This document shows positions 25,287 to 36,087 of a DNA stretch of 64,000 nucleotides, one piece after another. The DNA comes from Lentzea albida. GTDB taxonomy: Bacteria > Actinomycetota > Actinomycetes > Mycobacteriales > Pseudonocardiaceae. The number at the start of each line of letters is the position of its first letter. The first letter of the stretch is position 1. The notes below the pieces were generated by a model. That model was not told the DNA's origin. It searched no databases and worked only from the letters and a program-made list of their open reading frames with translations. Position numbers and translations under genes: made by a program. Where the stretch lies: positions 332,703 through 396,702 of the forward strand of contig NZ_FOFV01000008.1 of assembly GCF_900111005.1 (NCBI RefSeq), given 5' to 3'.

Positions 25287-26426
25287 GTGAAGAGAACACT
25301 TGTCGCGCTGGTCGCCGGACTGACGCTGCTGACCGGCTGCTCGAGTGTCGAGGCGGGCTCACCCAAGGCGGACAGCTCGCTGCCGTCCGCGAAGGTGACC
25401 CTGTCCCCGGTCGACGGAACCAAGGACGTGCAGGTCACGACCCCGGTCCAGGTCACCGTGGTCGATGGCAAGATCGAGTCCGTCGCCGTGAAGTCGCCGG
25501 AGGGCAAGGACGTCAAGGGCACCTTGACGGAGGACAGGTCGGGCTGGACGGCCGCCGAGCCGCTCGGCTACGGCAAGACGTACAGCTACTCGGGCAAGGT
25601 CGTCGGCTCCGACGGCAAGCCGGTCGAGCTCAAGGGCTCGTTCACCACCGTCGCGCCCGGCTCGCAGACCCGCGCGACCCTGTGGCCCGGTGACAACCAG
25701 ACCGTCGGCGTCGCGGCGCCGATCATGGTCAAGTTCGAGGCGCCGGTCGAGGACAAGGCGACCGTCGAGAAGGCGCTGAAGGTCACCAACTCGGCGAACG
25801 TGCAGGGCTCGTGGGCGTGGCTCAACGCCCAGGAGGTGCACTACCGGCCGGAGAAGTACTGGCCCGCCAACACCACCGTGAAGGTCGAGGCCAAGCTCTA
25901 CGGCGTCAACTACGGCGGCGGCGCGTTCGGCAAGGCCGACGTGACCAGCGACTTCACCATCGGCCGCAACCAGGTCGTGAAGATCGACAACCCGACCCAC
26001 CGGCTCAAGGTGTTCCGCGACGGCCAGCAGACCGCCGACTACCCGGCGTCGTTCGGCAAGGACGCCGACCCGGAGCTCACCACGCCGAACGGCACGTTCG
26101 TGGTCATGTCGAAGCACGACACGTTCTCGTTCGACAACCCGCGCTACGGCTACACCAACGTCGTGAAGAAGTGGGCCGTGCGGTTCTCGAACCACGGCGA
26201 GTTCATCCACGAGAACAACGACAACGCGGGCAACATCGGCACGAACAACACCTCGCACGGCTGCGCGAACCTGCTCGAAGCCGACGCGAAGGCGTACTTC
26301 GACTCCGCGCTGGTCGGCGACCCGGTCGAGGTGACCGGCTCGATCACCACGCTGCCCGCCCAGTTCGACTGGTACGACTGGCAGCTGTCGTGGGACCAGT
26401 GGAAGGGCAAGTCGGCCATCAAGTAG
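25287..26426 (+). CDS. L,D-transpeptidase lipoprotein (Ldt, LprQ-like)
   Basis: 379 residues from GTG 25287 behind GGGAGGTC. A lipoprotein signal with lipobox LLTGC anchors it outside the membrane. Two Ig-like domains (about 35-125 and 130-230) precede a YkuD catalytic domain with HGEFIHENND ... TSHGCANL, catalytic Cys326. It makes 3-3 cross-links in peptidoglycan or attaches proteins to it. The position beside SDR and murB matches the mycobacterial LprQ (LdtMt5-type) locus. The extended C-terminal YDWQLSWDQWKG tail is typical of the actinobacterial form. Confidence 0.95.
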   Translation: MKRTLVALVAGLTLLTGCSSVEAGSPKADSSLPSAKVTLSPVDGTKDVQVTTPVQVTVVDGKIESVAVKSPEGKDVKGTLTEDRSGWTAAEPLGYGKTYSYSGKVVGSDGKPVELKGSFTTVAPGSQTRATLWPGDNQTVGVAAPIMVKFEAPVEDKATVEKALKVTNSANVQGSWAWLNAQEVHYRPEKYWPANTTVKVEAKLYGVNYGGGAFGKADVTSDFTIGRNQVVKIDNPTHRLKVFRDGQQTADYPASFGKDADPELTTPNGTFVVMSKHDTFSFDNPRYGYTNVVKKWAVRFSNHGEFIHENNDNAGNIGTNNTSHGCANLLEADAKAYFDSALVGDPVEVTGSITTLPAQFDWYDWQLSWDQWKGKSAIK

Positions 26427-26469
26427 GGCCGGCGGGAATGCGTCCCCCGGCCAGGTCGTTTGCGCAGGT

Positions 26470-27234
26470 GTGCATCTGACACGCGTGACGGCGGCCGGCG
26501 GGGGACGACTGGCCGTTCGCGAGTCGGGTCCGGCCGGCGCCCCGGCGGTGGTCCTGCTGCACGGCTGGGCGCAGACAGGTGCCGTCTGGGACCTGCCCGG
26601 CTTCCGCACCTACGCCGTCGACCTGCGCGGACACGGCGAATCGGACGACTTCGGCGACTACCGCGATTCAGCCCACTGGGCCGCCGACATCGAGGCCGTG
26701 CTCGGCCACACGGGCCCCGCGACCGTCGTCGGGTGGTCCTACGGCGGGCTCGTCGTCACCGACTACCTGCGCTTCCACGGCACGGCGGGCATCAACGCCC
26801 TGGTGTTCGTGAGCGCCATCACCGAGATCGGCCGCGGTCGCCCCGGAGGCGAGACCGGGCCGGTCATGCGGGCCGCGCTGCCCGGCGCGATCACCGACGA
26901 CGCCGTGCTGGCGGCGTTCTGCCGGGCCATGGCCCCCGGCCTGCCCGCTTCGACCGTCGGCGAACTCACAGCCGCCGCCACCTCGGTCAGCCATAAAGTG
27001 CGAGGTGAGCTGTTCCGCAGGGACGTGGGCAGCGCCGACGTGTTGAAGGCCGTAGACGTGCCGACCCTGGTCGTGCACGGAACTCAAGACGAGGTGGTCG
27101 CGCCCGCCGCCGCCGAGTACTCCGCCGCCCTGATCCCCGGAGCCGAGTTGAGCCTGTACCCCGACACCGCGCACGCGCCGTTCCTCGAACGGCCGGAGCG
27201 GTTCGCCGCCGAACTCCTGCGAGTCGCCCGATGA
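26470..27234 (+). CDS. Alpha/beta hydrolase
   Basis: 254 residues from GTG 26470. HGWAQTG (oxyanion region), nucleophile elbow GWSYGG (Ser near residue 85), [12 protein letters not shown] with the acidic residue and [18 protein letters not shown] with the catalytic His make a complete triad. A lid lies between. Related to peroxidase/esterase-type hydrolases. It overlaps mshA by ATGA and so is in its operon, but no link to mycothiol is known to me. Confidence 0.92.
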   Translation: MHLTRVTAAGGGRLAVRESGPAGAPAVVLLHGWAQTGAVWDLPGFRTYAVDLRGHGESDDFGDYRDSAHWAADIEAVLGHTGPATVVGWSYGGLVVTDYLRFHGTAGINALVFVSAITEIGRGRPGGETGPVMRAALPGAITDDAVLAAFCRAMAPGLPASTVGELTAAATSVSHKVRGELFRRDVGSADVLKAVDVPTLVVHGTQDEVVAPAAAEYSAALIPGAELSLYPDTAHAPFLERPERFAAELLRVAR

Positions 27235-28478
27235 AGCGCGTGGCGGTGCTCTCAGTCCACACCTCGCCGCTCGAACAGCCGGGGACGGGTGATGCGGGCG
27301 GGATGAACGTCTACATCGTGCAGACGGCCACACGGATGGCCCAGCGCGGGGTCGAGGTGGAGATCTTCACGCGGGCCACGTCGTCGGAGCTGCCGCCGGT
27401 CGTCGAGCTGGCGCCGGGCGTGCGCGTCCGCAACGTCGCCGCCGGTCCGTTCGAGGGCCTGGGCAAGGAGGAGCTGCCCGGCCAGCTCTGCGCGTTCTCC
27501 GCGGGCGTCCTGCGCGCCGAGGCACGCCACGAGCCCGGCTACTACGACGCGATCCACTCGCACTACTGGCTGTCCGGGCAGGTCGGCTGGATCGCGCGCG
27601 AACGGTGGGGCGTGCCGTTGGTGCACACCGCGCACACGCTCGCCAAGGTCAAGAACCTGGCGCTGGCCGAGGGCGACACCCCGGAGCCGAGGATGCGCGT
27701 GATCGGCGAGGACCAGGTCGTGAGCGAGTCCGACCGGCTCGTCGCGAACACCGACATCGAGGCCGGCGAGCTGATCAAGCTCTACGACGCGGAGCCGTCC
27801 AAGGTCGCCGTCGTGCCACCCGGGGTGGACCTCGACCGCTTCACGCCCGGTGACCAGGGCGCCGCCCGGCGGTCGATCGGCGTGCCGCAGGACGCGGTCG
27901 TGCTGGCGTTCGTCGGCCGGATCCAGCCGTTGAAGGCCCCTGACGTGCTGCTGCGTGCCGCCGCGGAGATGCTCGTGCGCGATCCGGGGTTGCGGTCGAG
28001 GCTGGTCGTGCTGATCGTCGGCGGGCCCTCGGGTTCGGGCACGGAACGGCCGAAGGCGCTGGAGGAACTGGCCGCGCAACTGCAGATCACCGACGTCGTG
28101 CGGTTCCTGCCGCCGCAGCCGGGACCGGCGCTGGCGCAGGTCTACCGGGCCGCCGACCTGGTCGCGGTGCCGAGCCACAACGAGTCGTTCGGGCTGGTGG
28201 CGCTGGAGGCCCAGGCCTGCGGGACGCCCGTGGTCGCGGCGGCCGTCGGCGGGTTGCCCGTGGCGGTCAACGACGGCGTGTCCGGGGTGCTCGTGCAGGG
28301 GCACGAACCAGGCGAGTGGGCCGCGGCGATCAGCGGGGTGGCTTTGCCGCAGCGGGAGCACTTGGCGAGCAATGCCGTGGGACATGCACGACGCTTCTCG
28401 TGGGACCGCACGACTGATGCCCTGCTGGCGGGGTATCAAGAGGCGGCAGAGGTGTTCCGCCGGGAGGTTTTCGCTTGA
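27231..28478 (+). CDS. mshA: D-inositol-3-phosphate glycosyltransferase (mycothiol synthesis)
   Basis: 415 residues, family GT4. It transfers GlcNAc from UDP-GlcNAc to 1-L-inositol-1-phosphate, the first step of mycothiol. The N-terminal [10 protein letters not shown] loop, [11 protein letters not shown] and [11 protein letters not shown] segments and the C-terminal [23 protein letters not shown] donor-binding motif are those of MshA. The start codon overlaps the preceding stop. The downstream YbjN gene starts inside its stop, so three genes are coupled. Confidence 0.97.
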   Translation: MKRVAVLSVHTSPLEQPGTGDAGGMNVYIVQTATRMAQRGVEVEIFTRATSSELPPVVELAPGVRVRNVAAGPFEGLGKEELPGQLCAFSAGVLRAEARHEPGYYDAIHSHYWLSGQVGWIARERWGVPLVHTAHTLAKVKNLALAEGDTPEPRMRVIGEDQVVSESDRLVANTDIEAGELIKLYDAEPSKVAVVPPGVDLDRFTPGDQGAARRSIGVPQDAVVLAFVGRIQPLKAPDVLLRAAAEMLVRDPGLRSRLVVLIVGGPSGSGTERPKALEELAAQLQITDVVRFLPPQPGPALAQVYRAADLVAVPSHNESFGLVALEAQACGTPVVAAAVGGLPVAVNDGVSGVLVQGHEPGEWAAAISGVALPQREHLASNAVGHARRFSWDRTTDALLAGYQEAAEVFRREVFA

Positions 28479-28954
28479 GCGTCGACGCTGTGATCAAGGA
28501 GTTCCTGGACGAACGGGAGCTCGAGTACGACCGGCGCGAGCCGGGCAAGTTCTTCGTGACGCTGCCGGGCACCAAGAAGCTCCAGACCAACGTGTGGCTG
28601 GTCGAGACCTCGCACGCCCTGGTCGTCGAGGCCTTCGTGTGCCGGCGGCCGGACCAGTCGTTCGAGGACGTGTACCGGTTCCTGCTGCGGCGCAACGCAC
28701 GGTTGTACGGCGTGCACTACACGATCGACGCCGAGGGCGACATCTACCTGGTCGGACGGGTCGGCAAGCACGCCGTGACCGCCGACGAGCTGGACCGCGT
28801 GCTCGGGCAGGTGCTGGAGGCGGCGGACGGCGACTTCAACCCGTTGCTCGAGATCGGGTTCGCCGACGCGATCCGGCGCGAGTGGGCCTGGCGGGTGTCG
28901 CGCGGCGAGTCGCTCGCGAACCTGGCCGCGTTCCAACATCTCGTTTCGGAGTAG
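28475..28954 (+). CDS. YbjN domain protein
   Basis: 159 residues from TTG 28475, overlapping the mshA stop and preceded by GGGAGG. It has the alpha-beta pattern of YbjN/type III secretion-chaperone-like proteins ([42 protein letters not shown]). The same gene follows mshA in M. tuberculosis (Rv0487), as I recall. YbjN proteins suppress temperature-sensitive defects in E. coli; no biochemical role is known. The conserved pairing hints at a role with mycothiol synthesis. Confidence 0.9.
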   Translation: MSVDAVIKEFLDERELEYDRREPGKFFVTLPGTKKLQTNVWLVETSHALVVEAFVCRRPDQSFEDVYRFLLRRNARLYGVHYTIDAEGDIYLVGRVGKHAVTADELDRVLGQVLEAADGDFNPLLEIGFADAIRREWAWRVSRGESLANLAAFQHLVSE

Positions 28955-29014
28955 CCGCCGACTCGTTTCGGCTTCCCCGGCAACCCCTCCTCCGCTCTCG
29001 CCCGTCCGACAGGC

Positions 29015-29860
29015 ATGCGTAGACCAGAGCTGTGGGTGGGAGTCGCGTTGCTGGCCCTGGTTTCAACGGGGTGTGGCAGCAGTTCGAACAGTGCGGGTAC
29101 GTCGGCGAAGGATGCCGCCGCACCGCCTCAGGCGGCGCAGAACGTGGCGCCTCAGCAGGAGAACGCACCGGCCGTGCAGCCGGTGCAGCAGCAGGAACGT
29201 CAGTTGGTGCGCACGGCCGACGTCGACCTGCGGGCTGACGACGTGCTGAAGGCGATCGGTCAGGTCAAGGACCGCGCACGGGCCGTGGGCGGGTTCGCGG
29301 GACAGGAGAACTCGACCAAGAAGTCCGGGTCCGTGACCGTGCGCGTGCCGTCGACGGAGCTGGACAAGCTCGTGCAGGACCTGGCGAACGTGGGCGAGGT
29401 CACCCGCAGCGAGGTGAAGAGCCAGGACGTCACCGACCAGCTGGTGGACGTCGAGTCGCGCATCGCCACGCAGCGGGCCAGCGTGGAGCGGCTGCGGGCG
29501 TTGTTCGAGCGGGCCGGGTCGACGTCGGAGGTCGCGCAGGTCGAGAGCGAGCTGACCAAGCGGCAGGCCGAGCTGGAGTCGATGCAGCGGCGCAGCGAGT
29601 CGTTGAAGGGCCAGGTCGCGATGGCGACGCTGACCGTGGACGTCGCGACGACGCCGATCGCCCCGCCGGAGGAGGAGAAGGTCGGCTTCCTCGGCGCCCT
29701 GGCCGGCGGCTGGAACGCGCTGGTCGCGGTCACCGGGGTGGTCCTGATCGGGCTGGGCGCGATGCTGCCGTTCGCGGTGGCGCTCGGGATGCCCGCCTTC
29801 GCGGTGGTCTACCTGCTGCGCCGACGGCGTCGGATCACCCAGACGAACGAAGCAGGGTGA
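29015..29860 (+). CDS. DUF4349 lipoprotein with C-terminal membrane anchor
   Basis: 281 residues. Lipoprotein signal (WVGVALLALVSTGC) with a low-complexity Ser/Ala/Pro/Gln linker, then the DUF4349 domain (about 65-230): LVRTADVDLRADDVLKAIGQV, a long coiled coil (DVESRIATQRASVERLRALFE ... ELTKRQAELESMQRRSESLKGQ) and a final membrane segment (about 235-270) ended by RRRRR. Topology suggests an envelope protein held at both ends. Function unknown. It follows YbjN by 60 bases. Confidence 0.88.
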   Translation: MRRPELWVGVALLALVSTGCGSSSNSAGTSAKDAAAPPQAAQNVAPQQENAPAVQPVQQQERQLVRTADVDLRADDVLKAIGQVKDRARAVGGFAGQENSTKKSGSVTVRVPSTELDKLVQDLANVGEVTRSEVKSQDVTDQLVDVESRIATQRASVERLRALFERAGSTSEVAQVESELTKRQAELESMQRRSESLKGQVAMATLTVDVATTPIAPPEEEKVGFLGALAGGWNALVAVTGVVLIGLGAMLPFAVALGMPAFAVVYLLRRRRRITQTNEAG

Positions 29861-29894
29861 TCAAGTTCTACTGAGAGTGTGCCTTTGGTGATGC

Positions 29895-29940
29895 GCGGAA
29901 CGGCTCGGGAGAGAGGGGGAGTCGCATCGAGCCGTTCCGC
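29895..29940 (+). terminator. Hairpin after the DUF4349 gene
   Basis: Perfect 13-bp arms (29895-29907 and 29928-29940) with a 20-base purine-rich loop, 35 bases after the stop. The long loop is unusual for a terminator, but the position fits the end of the mshA operon. Confidence 0.6.
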
Positions 29941-30269
29941 GTCAAAGGTCCCCGCTGCATGGATCCGTGGACGGGGGGAGTTCCCGGATCCCAAGCGGGC
30001 CACACGATTCGACGGGGGATGACGAACCGCGCATGTGCCTCGCGCTCGTCGAGTAAGCGTGGGAGCCGACTCGCGGAGGCGGTATCAACTTCTCAGATAC
30101 GTCCTTGCGATCACAAGTGCTTGTATTGCTCCATTCGAGTGTATTTAGCCGCGCAAAGTAACGGCCCTGTAGCGATCGAGTTGTCCTTGACCAGCCCAGT
30201 GGGCTGGATCACGATGTGCCCACAGGCTGGGTGTACAGCGATGTACAGCGATGTGAATGAGGTCGCCGC
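29941..30269. other. Intergenic region upstream of the acyl-CoA ligase
   Basis: 329 bases without a credible gene. It holds a 17-bp palindrome CCAGCCCAGTGGGCTGG (30191-30207) and a tandem repeat of TGTACAGCGA (30232-30241 and 30242-30251). The latter ends 18 bases before the ATG and may act as a second regulatory site. The A+T-rich stretch around 30110-30150 could contain a promoter, but no convincing -35/-10 pair was found. Confidence 0.5.
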
Positions 30270-31832
<1,563 letters not shown>

Positions 31833-31847
31833 GCAGGGAGCTAAAGG

Positions 31848-31877
31848 AGGCCTCCAGCGGCATGCCGCTGGAGGCCT
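31848..31877 (+). terminator. Hairpin terminator after the acyl-CoA ligase
   Basis: A perfect 13-bp stem (31848-31860 and 31865-31877) with a CATG loop begins 16 bases after the stop codon; TTGTGCTT follows. Confidence 0.88.
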
Positions 31878-32138
31878 TGTGCTTGAGACGACAGTCGCAG
31901 CTATCTGCGATGACCTGGGGACATGCGAGTGCTATCCGCCAAGTGGAGGTATTCGTTGTCAGATCTGTAACGAGGGCTCTTCACTCATTTGGACGCATCG
32001 CGGCGTTTTTTTGACCTGAAAGGTCGTTGAGCATGTCGATGAAAGAGGAGTTGGCCGCTGTCGCGACGATGAGGATCCGCGCGTTCGACTCGCCCACGAC
32101 GTGGTCCTCCCCTCAACTCTTCTGACGGCTGGAGGAAT
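31878..32138. other. A+T-richer intergenic stretch before the TetR gene
   Basis: About 260 bases, noticeably richer in A+T than the neighbours (a run of seven T at 32005-32011). It contains only a 30-codon ORF (32033-32125). The upstream part (31880-32030) shows no gene, hairpin or recognisable promoter. It could be a remnant of a lost gene or hold the promoter of the small ORF. Confidence 0.5.
32033..32125 (+). CDS. Possible 30-residue peptide of unknown function
   Basis: ATG 32033 to TGA 32125 encodes a 30-residue peptide beginning MSMKEELAAVATMRIRAFD and ending WSSPQLF. AAAGG lies 10 bases before the start. It is convergent with the TetR gene, 13 bases from its stop. I recognise no family. 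It may be a degenerate fragment of a longer gene as well as a real short peptide. Confidence 0.25.
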   Translation: MSMKEELAAVATMRIRAFDSPTTWSSPQLF

Positions 32139-32777
32139 CTAGGGCTGCCCTGCAAGCAGCGAGGCGGTGAGGGTGCTGGCCAGCCAGTCGCGGTAGCGAT
32201 CGGCCGGCCAGCCCAGCACCTGGTGCACGTGCGGCGACAACATCGTCGTCAGCACGTCCGCCACCGCGTCCGCGTCGAACTCCTCCCGCACCTCCCCGGT
32301 CCCCACCAACGCCTCCGCCAACGCGAGGCAGTTGGCCCGCATCGCCCGCTCGCCCTCGTCCGAGATCCGCCGCATGTCCGGATCGGCCCCCGACGACTCG
32401 ATGCCGGCCATGATCAGCGCACCGGCCCGCTCCAGCACGATCGCGTTGCGCCCCACCAGTTCCGCGATCAGGTCCCGGGCCGACGGCGTCGCCAGCACCT
32501 CCGCGAACGACGGCCTGTCCCGCATCGCCACGGGCTCCTCGTCGCCAGCGATCGCCACGTTCAGCGCGTCCTGGAACAGCTCGACCTTGTTGCGGTAGTG
32601 CGTGTACACGGTCCGCTCGGACACGCCCGCCTCGGACGCGATCCGCCGAATCGACGTCGCCGCGAACCCGTCCCGCGCGAACAGCCGGTGGCCCGCCTCC
32701 CGCACCTGCGCGCGCGTGCGCAGAGCCGCCTGCTCCCGCAGCGGTGAGCTGTACGAACGCTTGACTTCGTCCTTCAT
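32139..32777 (-). CDS. TetR family transcriptional regulator
   Basis: 212 residues from ATG 32777. N-terminal TetR helix-turn-helix ([48 protein letters not shown], about 20-70) with the usual helical ligand domain after it. The GTG at 32795 lies inside the operator and is rejected. It is divergent from the VOC gene, with a 15-bp palindrome between; control of itself and the VOC gene is the simple model. Ligand unknown. Confidence 0.93.
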   Translation of the reverse strand: MKDEVKRSYSSPLREQAALRTRAQVREAGHRLFARDGFAATSIRRIASEAGVSERTVYTHYRNKVELFQDALNVAIAGDEEPVAMRDRPSFAEVLATPSARDLIAELVGRNAIVLERAGALIMAGIESSGADPDMRRISDEGERAMRANCLALAEALVGTGEVREEFDADAVADVLTTMLSPHVHQVLGWPADRYRDWLASTLTASLLAGQP

Positions 32778-32788
32778 CGAGCGCAGTC

Positions 32789-32803
32789 CAACCACATTGG
32801 TTG
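32789..32803. promoter_or_regulatory. Palindromic operator between tetR and the VOC gene
   Basis: CAACCACATTGGTTG is a perfect 6-bp inverted repeat with a 3-base centre, 11 bases upstream of the tetR ATG and 33 bases before the VOC ATG. Size, symmetry and position are as expected for the TetR protein's own site. Confidence 0.6.
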
Positions 32804-32836
32804 CAGTCGCAGTGCACTCGAAAAGGAGTGACCGAG

Positions 32837-33280
32837 ATGGCGCAGCTCAGAGGCATCAGAGGCGTGAAGATCCCGGTGACCGACCTCGCGAAGAGCACCG
32901 AGTGGTACCGCCAGGTCTTCGGGTTCGAGTCCGAGTGGGAGTTCGCCGACGCCGATGGCGTGGTCCGAGGCGTCTCAGGCCACGTGAGCGGCGGCGCCGC
33001 GGGCCTCAGCCTGCGCGAGAACCCCGAGAAGGCGAGGGCGATCGCCGGCTTCGACCCGGTCAACTGGGCCGTGGAGACCAGGAAGGACCTCGAAGACTGG
33101 ATCGCCCACCTCGACGGCTTGGGCGTCCCGCACTCGCCGGAGATCGAGGCGAGCATCGGCTGGTTGCTGGTCTTCGACGACCCCGACGGGCTGGAGATCC
33201 ACATGTACACCGACGAGTCCCATGGTGTGGATCACGGTGCCCGGCCGGGGTACGGCAGGCGGGTCGGCATGGCAGGCTAG
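32837..33280 (+). CDS. VOC (glyoxalase/bleomycin-resistance fold) protein
   Basis: 147 residues from ATG 32837 behind AAAAGGAGTG. Two beta-alpha-beta-beta-beta modules can be seen: [25 protein letters not shown] and the C-terminal [16 protein letters not shown], which ends in the typical D-P-D-G-x-x-I/L-E/H strand with a metal-ligand-like Glu/His. Members include glyoxalases, dioxygenases and antibiotic-binding proteins; which one is unclear. Controlled presumably by the divergent TetR. Confidence 0.9.
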   Translation: MAQLRGIRGVKIPVTDLAKSTEWYRQVFGFESEWEFADADGVVRGVSGHVSGGAAGLSLRENPEKARAIAGFDPVNWAVETRKDLEDWIAHLDGLGVPHSPEIEASIGWLLVFDDPDGLEIHMYTDESHGVDHGARPGYGRRVGMAG

Positions 33281-33285
33281 CCGGC

Positions 33286-34032
33286 ATGTCTGTCGGAACC
33301 TTGGTCCTGCTCCGCCACGGCGAGAGCACGTGGAACGCGGAGAACCTCTTCACCGGCTGGGTGGACGTTCCCCTGTCGGAGAAGGGCGAGAAGGAGGCCC
33401 GCCGCGGCGGTGTGCTGCTGAAGGAGGCCGGCGTCCTGCCGGAGGTCCTGCACACGAGCCTGTTGCGCCGGGCGATCATGACCGCCAACCTCGCCCTCGA
33501 TGCCGCCGACCGGCACTGGATCCCGGTCAAGCGCGACTGGCGCCTCAACGAGCGCCACTACGGCGCCCTGCAGGGCAAGAACAAGAAGCAGACGCTCGAG
33601 GAGTTCGGCGAGGAGCAGTTCATGCTCTGGCGCCGCTCCTACGACACCCCGCCGCCGCCCATCGAGCCCGGCAGCGAGTTCAGCCAGGACACCGACCCGC
33701 GCTACGCGGACCTCGGCCCCGACCTGCCGCTGACCGAGTGCCTGCTCGACGTCGTCAAGCGGATGATCCCGTACTGGGAGTCGTCGATCGTCCCGGACCT
33801 GCGCACCGGCAAGACGGTCCTGGTGGCCGCGCACGGCAACTCGCTGCGCGCGCTCGTGAAGCACCTCGACGGCATCTCGGACGAGGCCATCGCGGGGCTC
33901 AACATCCCGACCGGCATCCCGCTGCGCTACGACCTCGACGAGGAGCTGAAGCCGCTCAAGCCGGGCGGCGAGTACCTCGACCCGGACGCCGCGAAGGACG
34001 CCATCGCGGCGGTCGCCAACCAGGGTCGCTGA
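33286..34032 (+). CDS. gpmA: 2,3-bisphosphoglycerate-dependent phosphoglycerate mutase
   Basis: 248 residues from ATG 33286. It interconverts 3- and 2-phosphoglycerate in glycolysis. [27 protein letters not shown] holds the phosphorylated His, and [12 protein letters not shown] and [10 protein letters not shown] supply the rest of the site. Full-length dPGM. Placed, as in mycobacteria, just upstream of senX3-regX3, though separated by its own terminator. Confidence 0.97.
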   Translation: MSVGTLVLLRHGESTWNAENLFTGWVDVPLSEKGEKEARRGGVLLKEAGVLPEVLHTSLLRRAIMTANLALDAADRHWIPVKRDWRLNERHYGALQGKNKKQTLEEFGEEQFMLWRRSYDTPPPPIEPGSEFSQDTDPRYADLGPDLPLTECLLDVVKRMIPYWESSIVPDLRTGKTVLVAAHGNSLRALVKHLDGISDEAIAGLNIPTGIPLRYDLDEELKPLKPGGEYLDPDAAKDAIAAVANQGR

Positions 34033-34044
34033 GAGCATTCCAAG

Positions 34045-34075
34045 AAAGGCGCACCCGCGCGTCGGGTGCGCCTTT
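34045..34075 (+). terminator. Hairpin terminator after gpmA
   Basis: AAAGGCGCACCCG (34045-34057) pairs perfectly with CGGGTGCGCCTTT (34063-34075), loop 5 bases, 12 bases after the gpmA stop. Confidence 0.9.
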
Positions 34076-34210
34076 CGGCGTCTTAGGACACGGTTGGGTG
34101 AACACGGGCTGACCAGGTGCGGAACAACCGTCCACTGAGGTGTCGCGGGTATCACGGTTCACGCTTCCGCACTAGGCCAGGACACCTCTGAGCTGCTTAC
34201 CATTCGCCTC

Positions 34211-35383
34211 GTGACCACAACGGGTTACCTCGCTGTGTCGATCGGCCTCGCGCTCATCGGCGTGATAGCCGCTTTCTTCATCGGCCGGTTCACCGCTCCC
34301 AGACACCCCAGGAAGCCGGAAGGCCTCACCGTCGGTGACTTGATCCAGCAGATCGTGCACGACTCGCACGACGGCATCGTGGTGCTGAACCACTTCGGTG
34401 ACGTCGTGATCCACAACCCTCGCGCCGAAGAGCTCGGGATCGTCCGCAACAACCGCGTCGACGACCGCGCCCGCAAGGCCGCCGAGGGTGTCCGCAGCAG
34501 CAATGAGGTCGTCTACGTCGACCTCTCGCCGCTGGATGGGCAGCGCGGTGGCCGCCAGCCGGAGGCCGTGCACGCCGAGGTCCGGCAGCTGGTCGAGGAC
34601 TTCATCGTGGTCGACGCCACGGACGAGTCCGAGTCGGTGCGGCTGGAGAAGACCCGGCGCGACTTCGTGGCGAACGTCAGCCACGAGCTGAAGACCCCCG
34701 TCGGCGCGTTGGCGCTGCTCGCGGAGGCCGTGCTGGACGCGAGCGACGACCAGGAGGAGGTCCGCCGGTTCAGCGCGAAGATCATGCAGGAGGCGACGCG
34801 CCTCGGCACGCTCGTCACCGAGCTGATCGCGCTGTCGCGGCTGCAGGGCGCCGAGAAGCTGCCGGAGCTGTCCGACACCGAGATCGACGTCGTGATCAAC
34901 GAGGCGCTGTCGCGGTCCAAGCTCGCCGCCGAGTCCGTCAACATCGCGATCACCACCGACGAGCCGAGCGGGTTCGTCGTGCCGGGTGACCGGTCGTTGC
35001 TGGTCACGGCGCTGACGAACCTGCTGGACAACGCCGTCGCGTACTCGCCGCCCGGCAGTCCGGTGAGCGTGAGCCGCCGGTTGGTGGACGGGCACGTCGA
35101 GATCGCCGTGACCGACCGCGGCATCGGCATCGCCGAGGACCAGCAGATCAGGGTCTTCGAACGCTTTTACCGCGTCGACAAGGCGCGGTCGCGGGCCACC
35201 GGGGGCACCGGTCTCGGGCTCGCGATCGTCAAGCACGTCGCCGCCAACCACGGCGGTGAGGTGAAGCTGTGGAGCCTGCCAGGAACGGGTTCCACCTTCA
35301 CGCTGCGGCTCCCCGCCGCGGCGACCGAACCGAATCCGACTCTCGTGCCGGCTGGCACGGGTGACCCAGGAGGAGAGCAGTGA
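34211..35383 (+). CDS. senX3: Sensor histidine kinase SenX3
   Basis: 390 residues from GTG 34211. One N-terminal membrane helix (about 6-26), a PAS-like cytoplasmic domain (about 40-140), then the HisKA domain with FVANVSHELKTPVGAL (His158) and a full ATPase domain (NLLDNAVAYS, DRGIGIAEDQQIRVFERFYR, GGTGLGLAIVKHVA). With RegX3 it senses phosphate limitation in mycobacteria. The single membrane helix without a periplasmic loop is typical of SenX3. It overlaps regX3 by GTGA. Confidence 0.95.
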   Translation: MTTTGYLAVSIGLALIGVIAAFFIGRFTAPRHPRKPEGLTVGDLIQQIVHDSHDGIVVLNHFGDVVIHNPRAEELGIVRNNRVDDRARKAAEGVRSSNEVVYVDLSPLDGQRGGRQPEAVHAEVRQLVEDFIVVDATDESESVRLEKTRRDFVANVSHELKTPVGALALLAEAVLDASDDQEEVRRFSAKIMQEATRLGTLVTELIALSRLQGAEKLPELSDTEIDVVINEALSRSKLAAESVNIAITTDEPSGFVVPGDRSLLVTALTNLLDNAVAYSPPGSPVSVSRRLVDGHVEIAVTDRGIGIAEDQQIRVFERFYRVDKARSRATGGTGLGLAIVKHVAANHGGEVKLWSLPGTGSTFTLRLPAAATEPNPTLVPAGTGDPGGEQ

Positions 35384-36060
35384 CCAGGGTGCTCATCGTG
35401 GAGGACGAGGAGTCCTTCGCCGATCCGCTCGCCTTCCTGCTGCGCAAGGAGGGGTTCACCGCGGCCCTCGCGGCCACCGGCCAGGAGGCGCTCGAGGAGT
35501 TCGACCGCAACGGCGCCGACATCGTGCTGCTGGACCTGATGCTGCCCGGCATGAGCGGCACGGACGTCTGCAAGCAGCTGCGCGCGCGGTCCGCCGTCCC
35601 CGTGATCATGGTGACGGCCCGCGACAGCGAGATCGACAAGGTCGTGGGCCTGGAACTGGGCGCCGACGACTACGTCACCAAGCCGTACTCGGCCCGCGAG
35701 CTCATCGCCCGCATCCGCGCGGTGCTGCGCCGCGGCGGCGAGTCCGAGGACCTGCTCCCGCAGATCCTCGAGGCCGGCCCGGTGCGGATGGACGTGGAAC
35801 GCCACGTCGTCACCGTCGGCGGCCAGGACATCAGCCTGCCGCTCAAGGAGTTCGACCTCCTCGAGTACCTGCTCCGCAACGTCGGTCGCGTCCTGACCCG
35901 TGGACAGCTGATCGACCGGGTCTGGGGAGCGGACTACGTGGGCGACACGAAAACGCTGGACGTGCACGTCAAGCGGCTGCGGTCCAAGATCGAACCCGAC
36001 CCGTCGGCTCCCCGGCACCTCGTCACGGTCAGGGGTCTGGGTTACAAGTTCGAGTCCTGA
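35380..36060 (+). CDS. regX3: Response regulator RegX3
   Basis: 226 residues. Receiver domain with acidic pocket VEDEES, phosphoacceptor Asp52 (VLLDLMLPG), Thr in MVTARD and Lys in YVTKPYSARELIARI; OmpR/PhoB-type winged helix in the C-terminal half (LTRGQLIDRVWG, VDVHVKRLRSKIE). It would control phosphate-starvation genes together with SenX3. Translationally coupled to senX3 by a 4-base overlap. Confidence 0.96.
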   Translation: MTRVLIVEDEESFADPLAFLLRKEGFTAALAATGQEALEEFDRNGADIVLLDLMLPGMSGTDVCKQLRARSAVPVIMVTARDSEIDKVVGLELGADDYVTKPYSARELIARIRAVLRRGGESEDLLPQILEAGPVRMDVERHVVTVGGQDISLPLKEFDLLEYLLRNVGRVLTRGQLIDRVWGADYVGDTKTLDVHVKRLRSKIEPDPSAPRHLVTVRGLGYKFES

Positions 36061-36087
36061 CGGACACGACCAGGTACCGTTTCCGGC

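Noticed and set aside
34097..34114. Possible PHO-box-like direct repeats (GGTGAAC and GCTGACC, 11 bases apart) upstream of senX3
   Set aside because: Only two weak copies, 97 bases from the start codon; not strong enough to list as a RegX3 or PhoP site without comparison to relatives.
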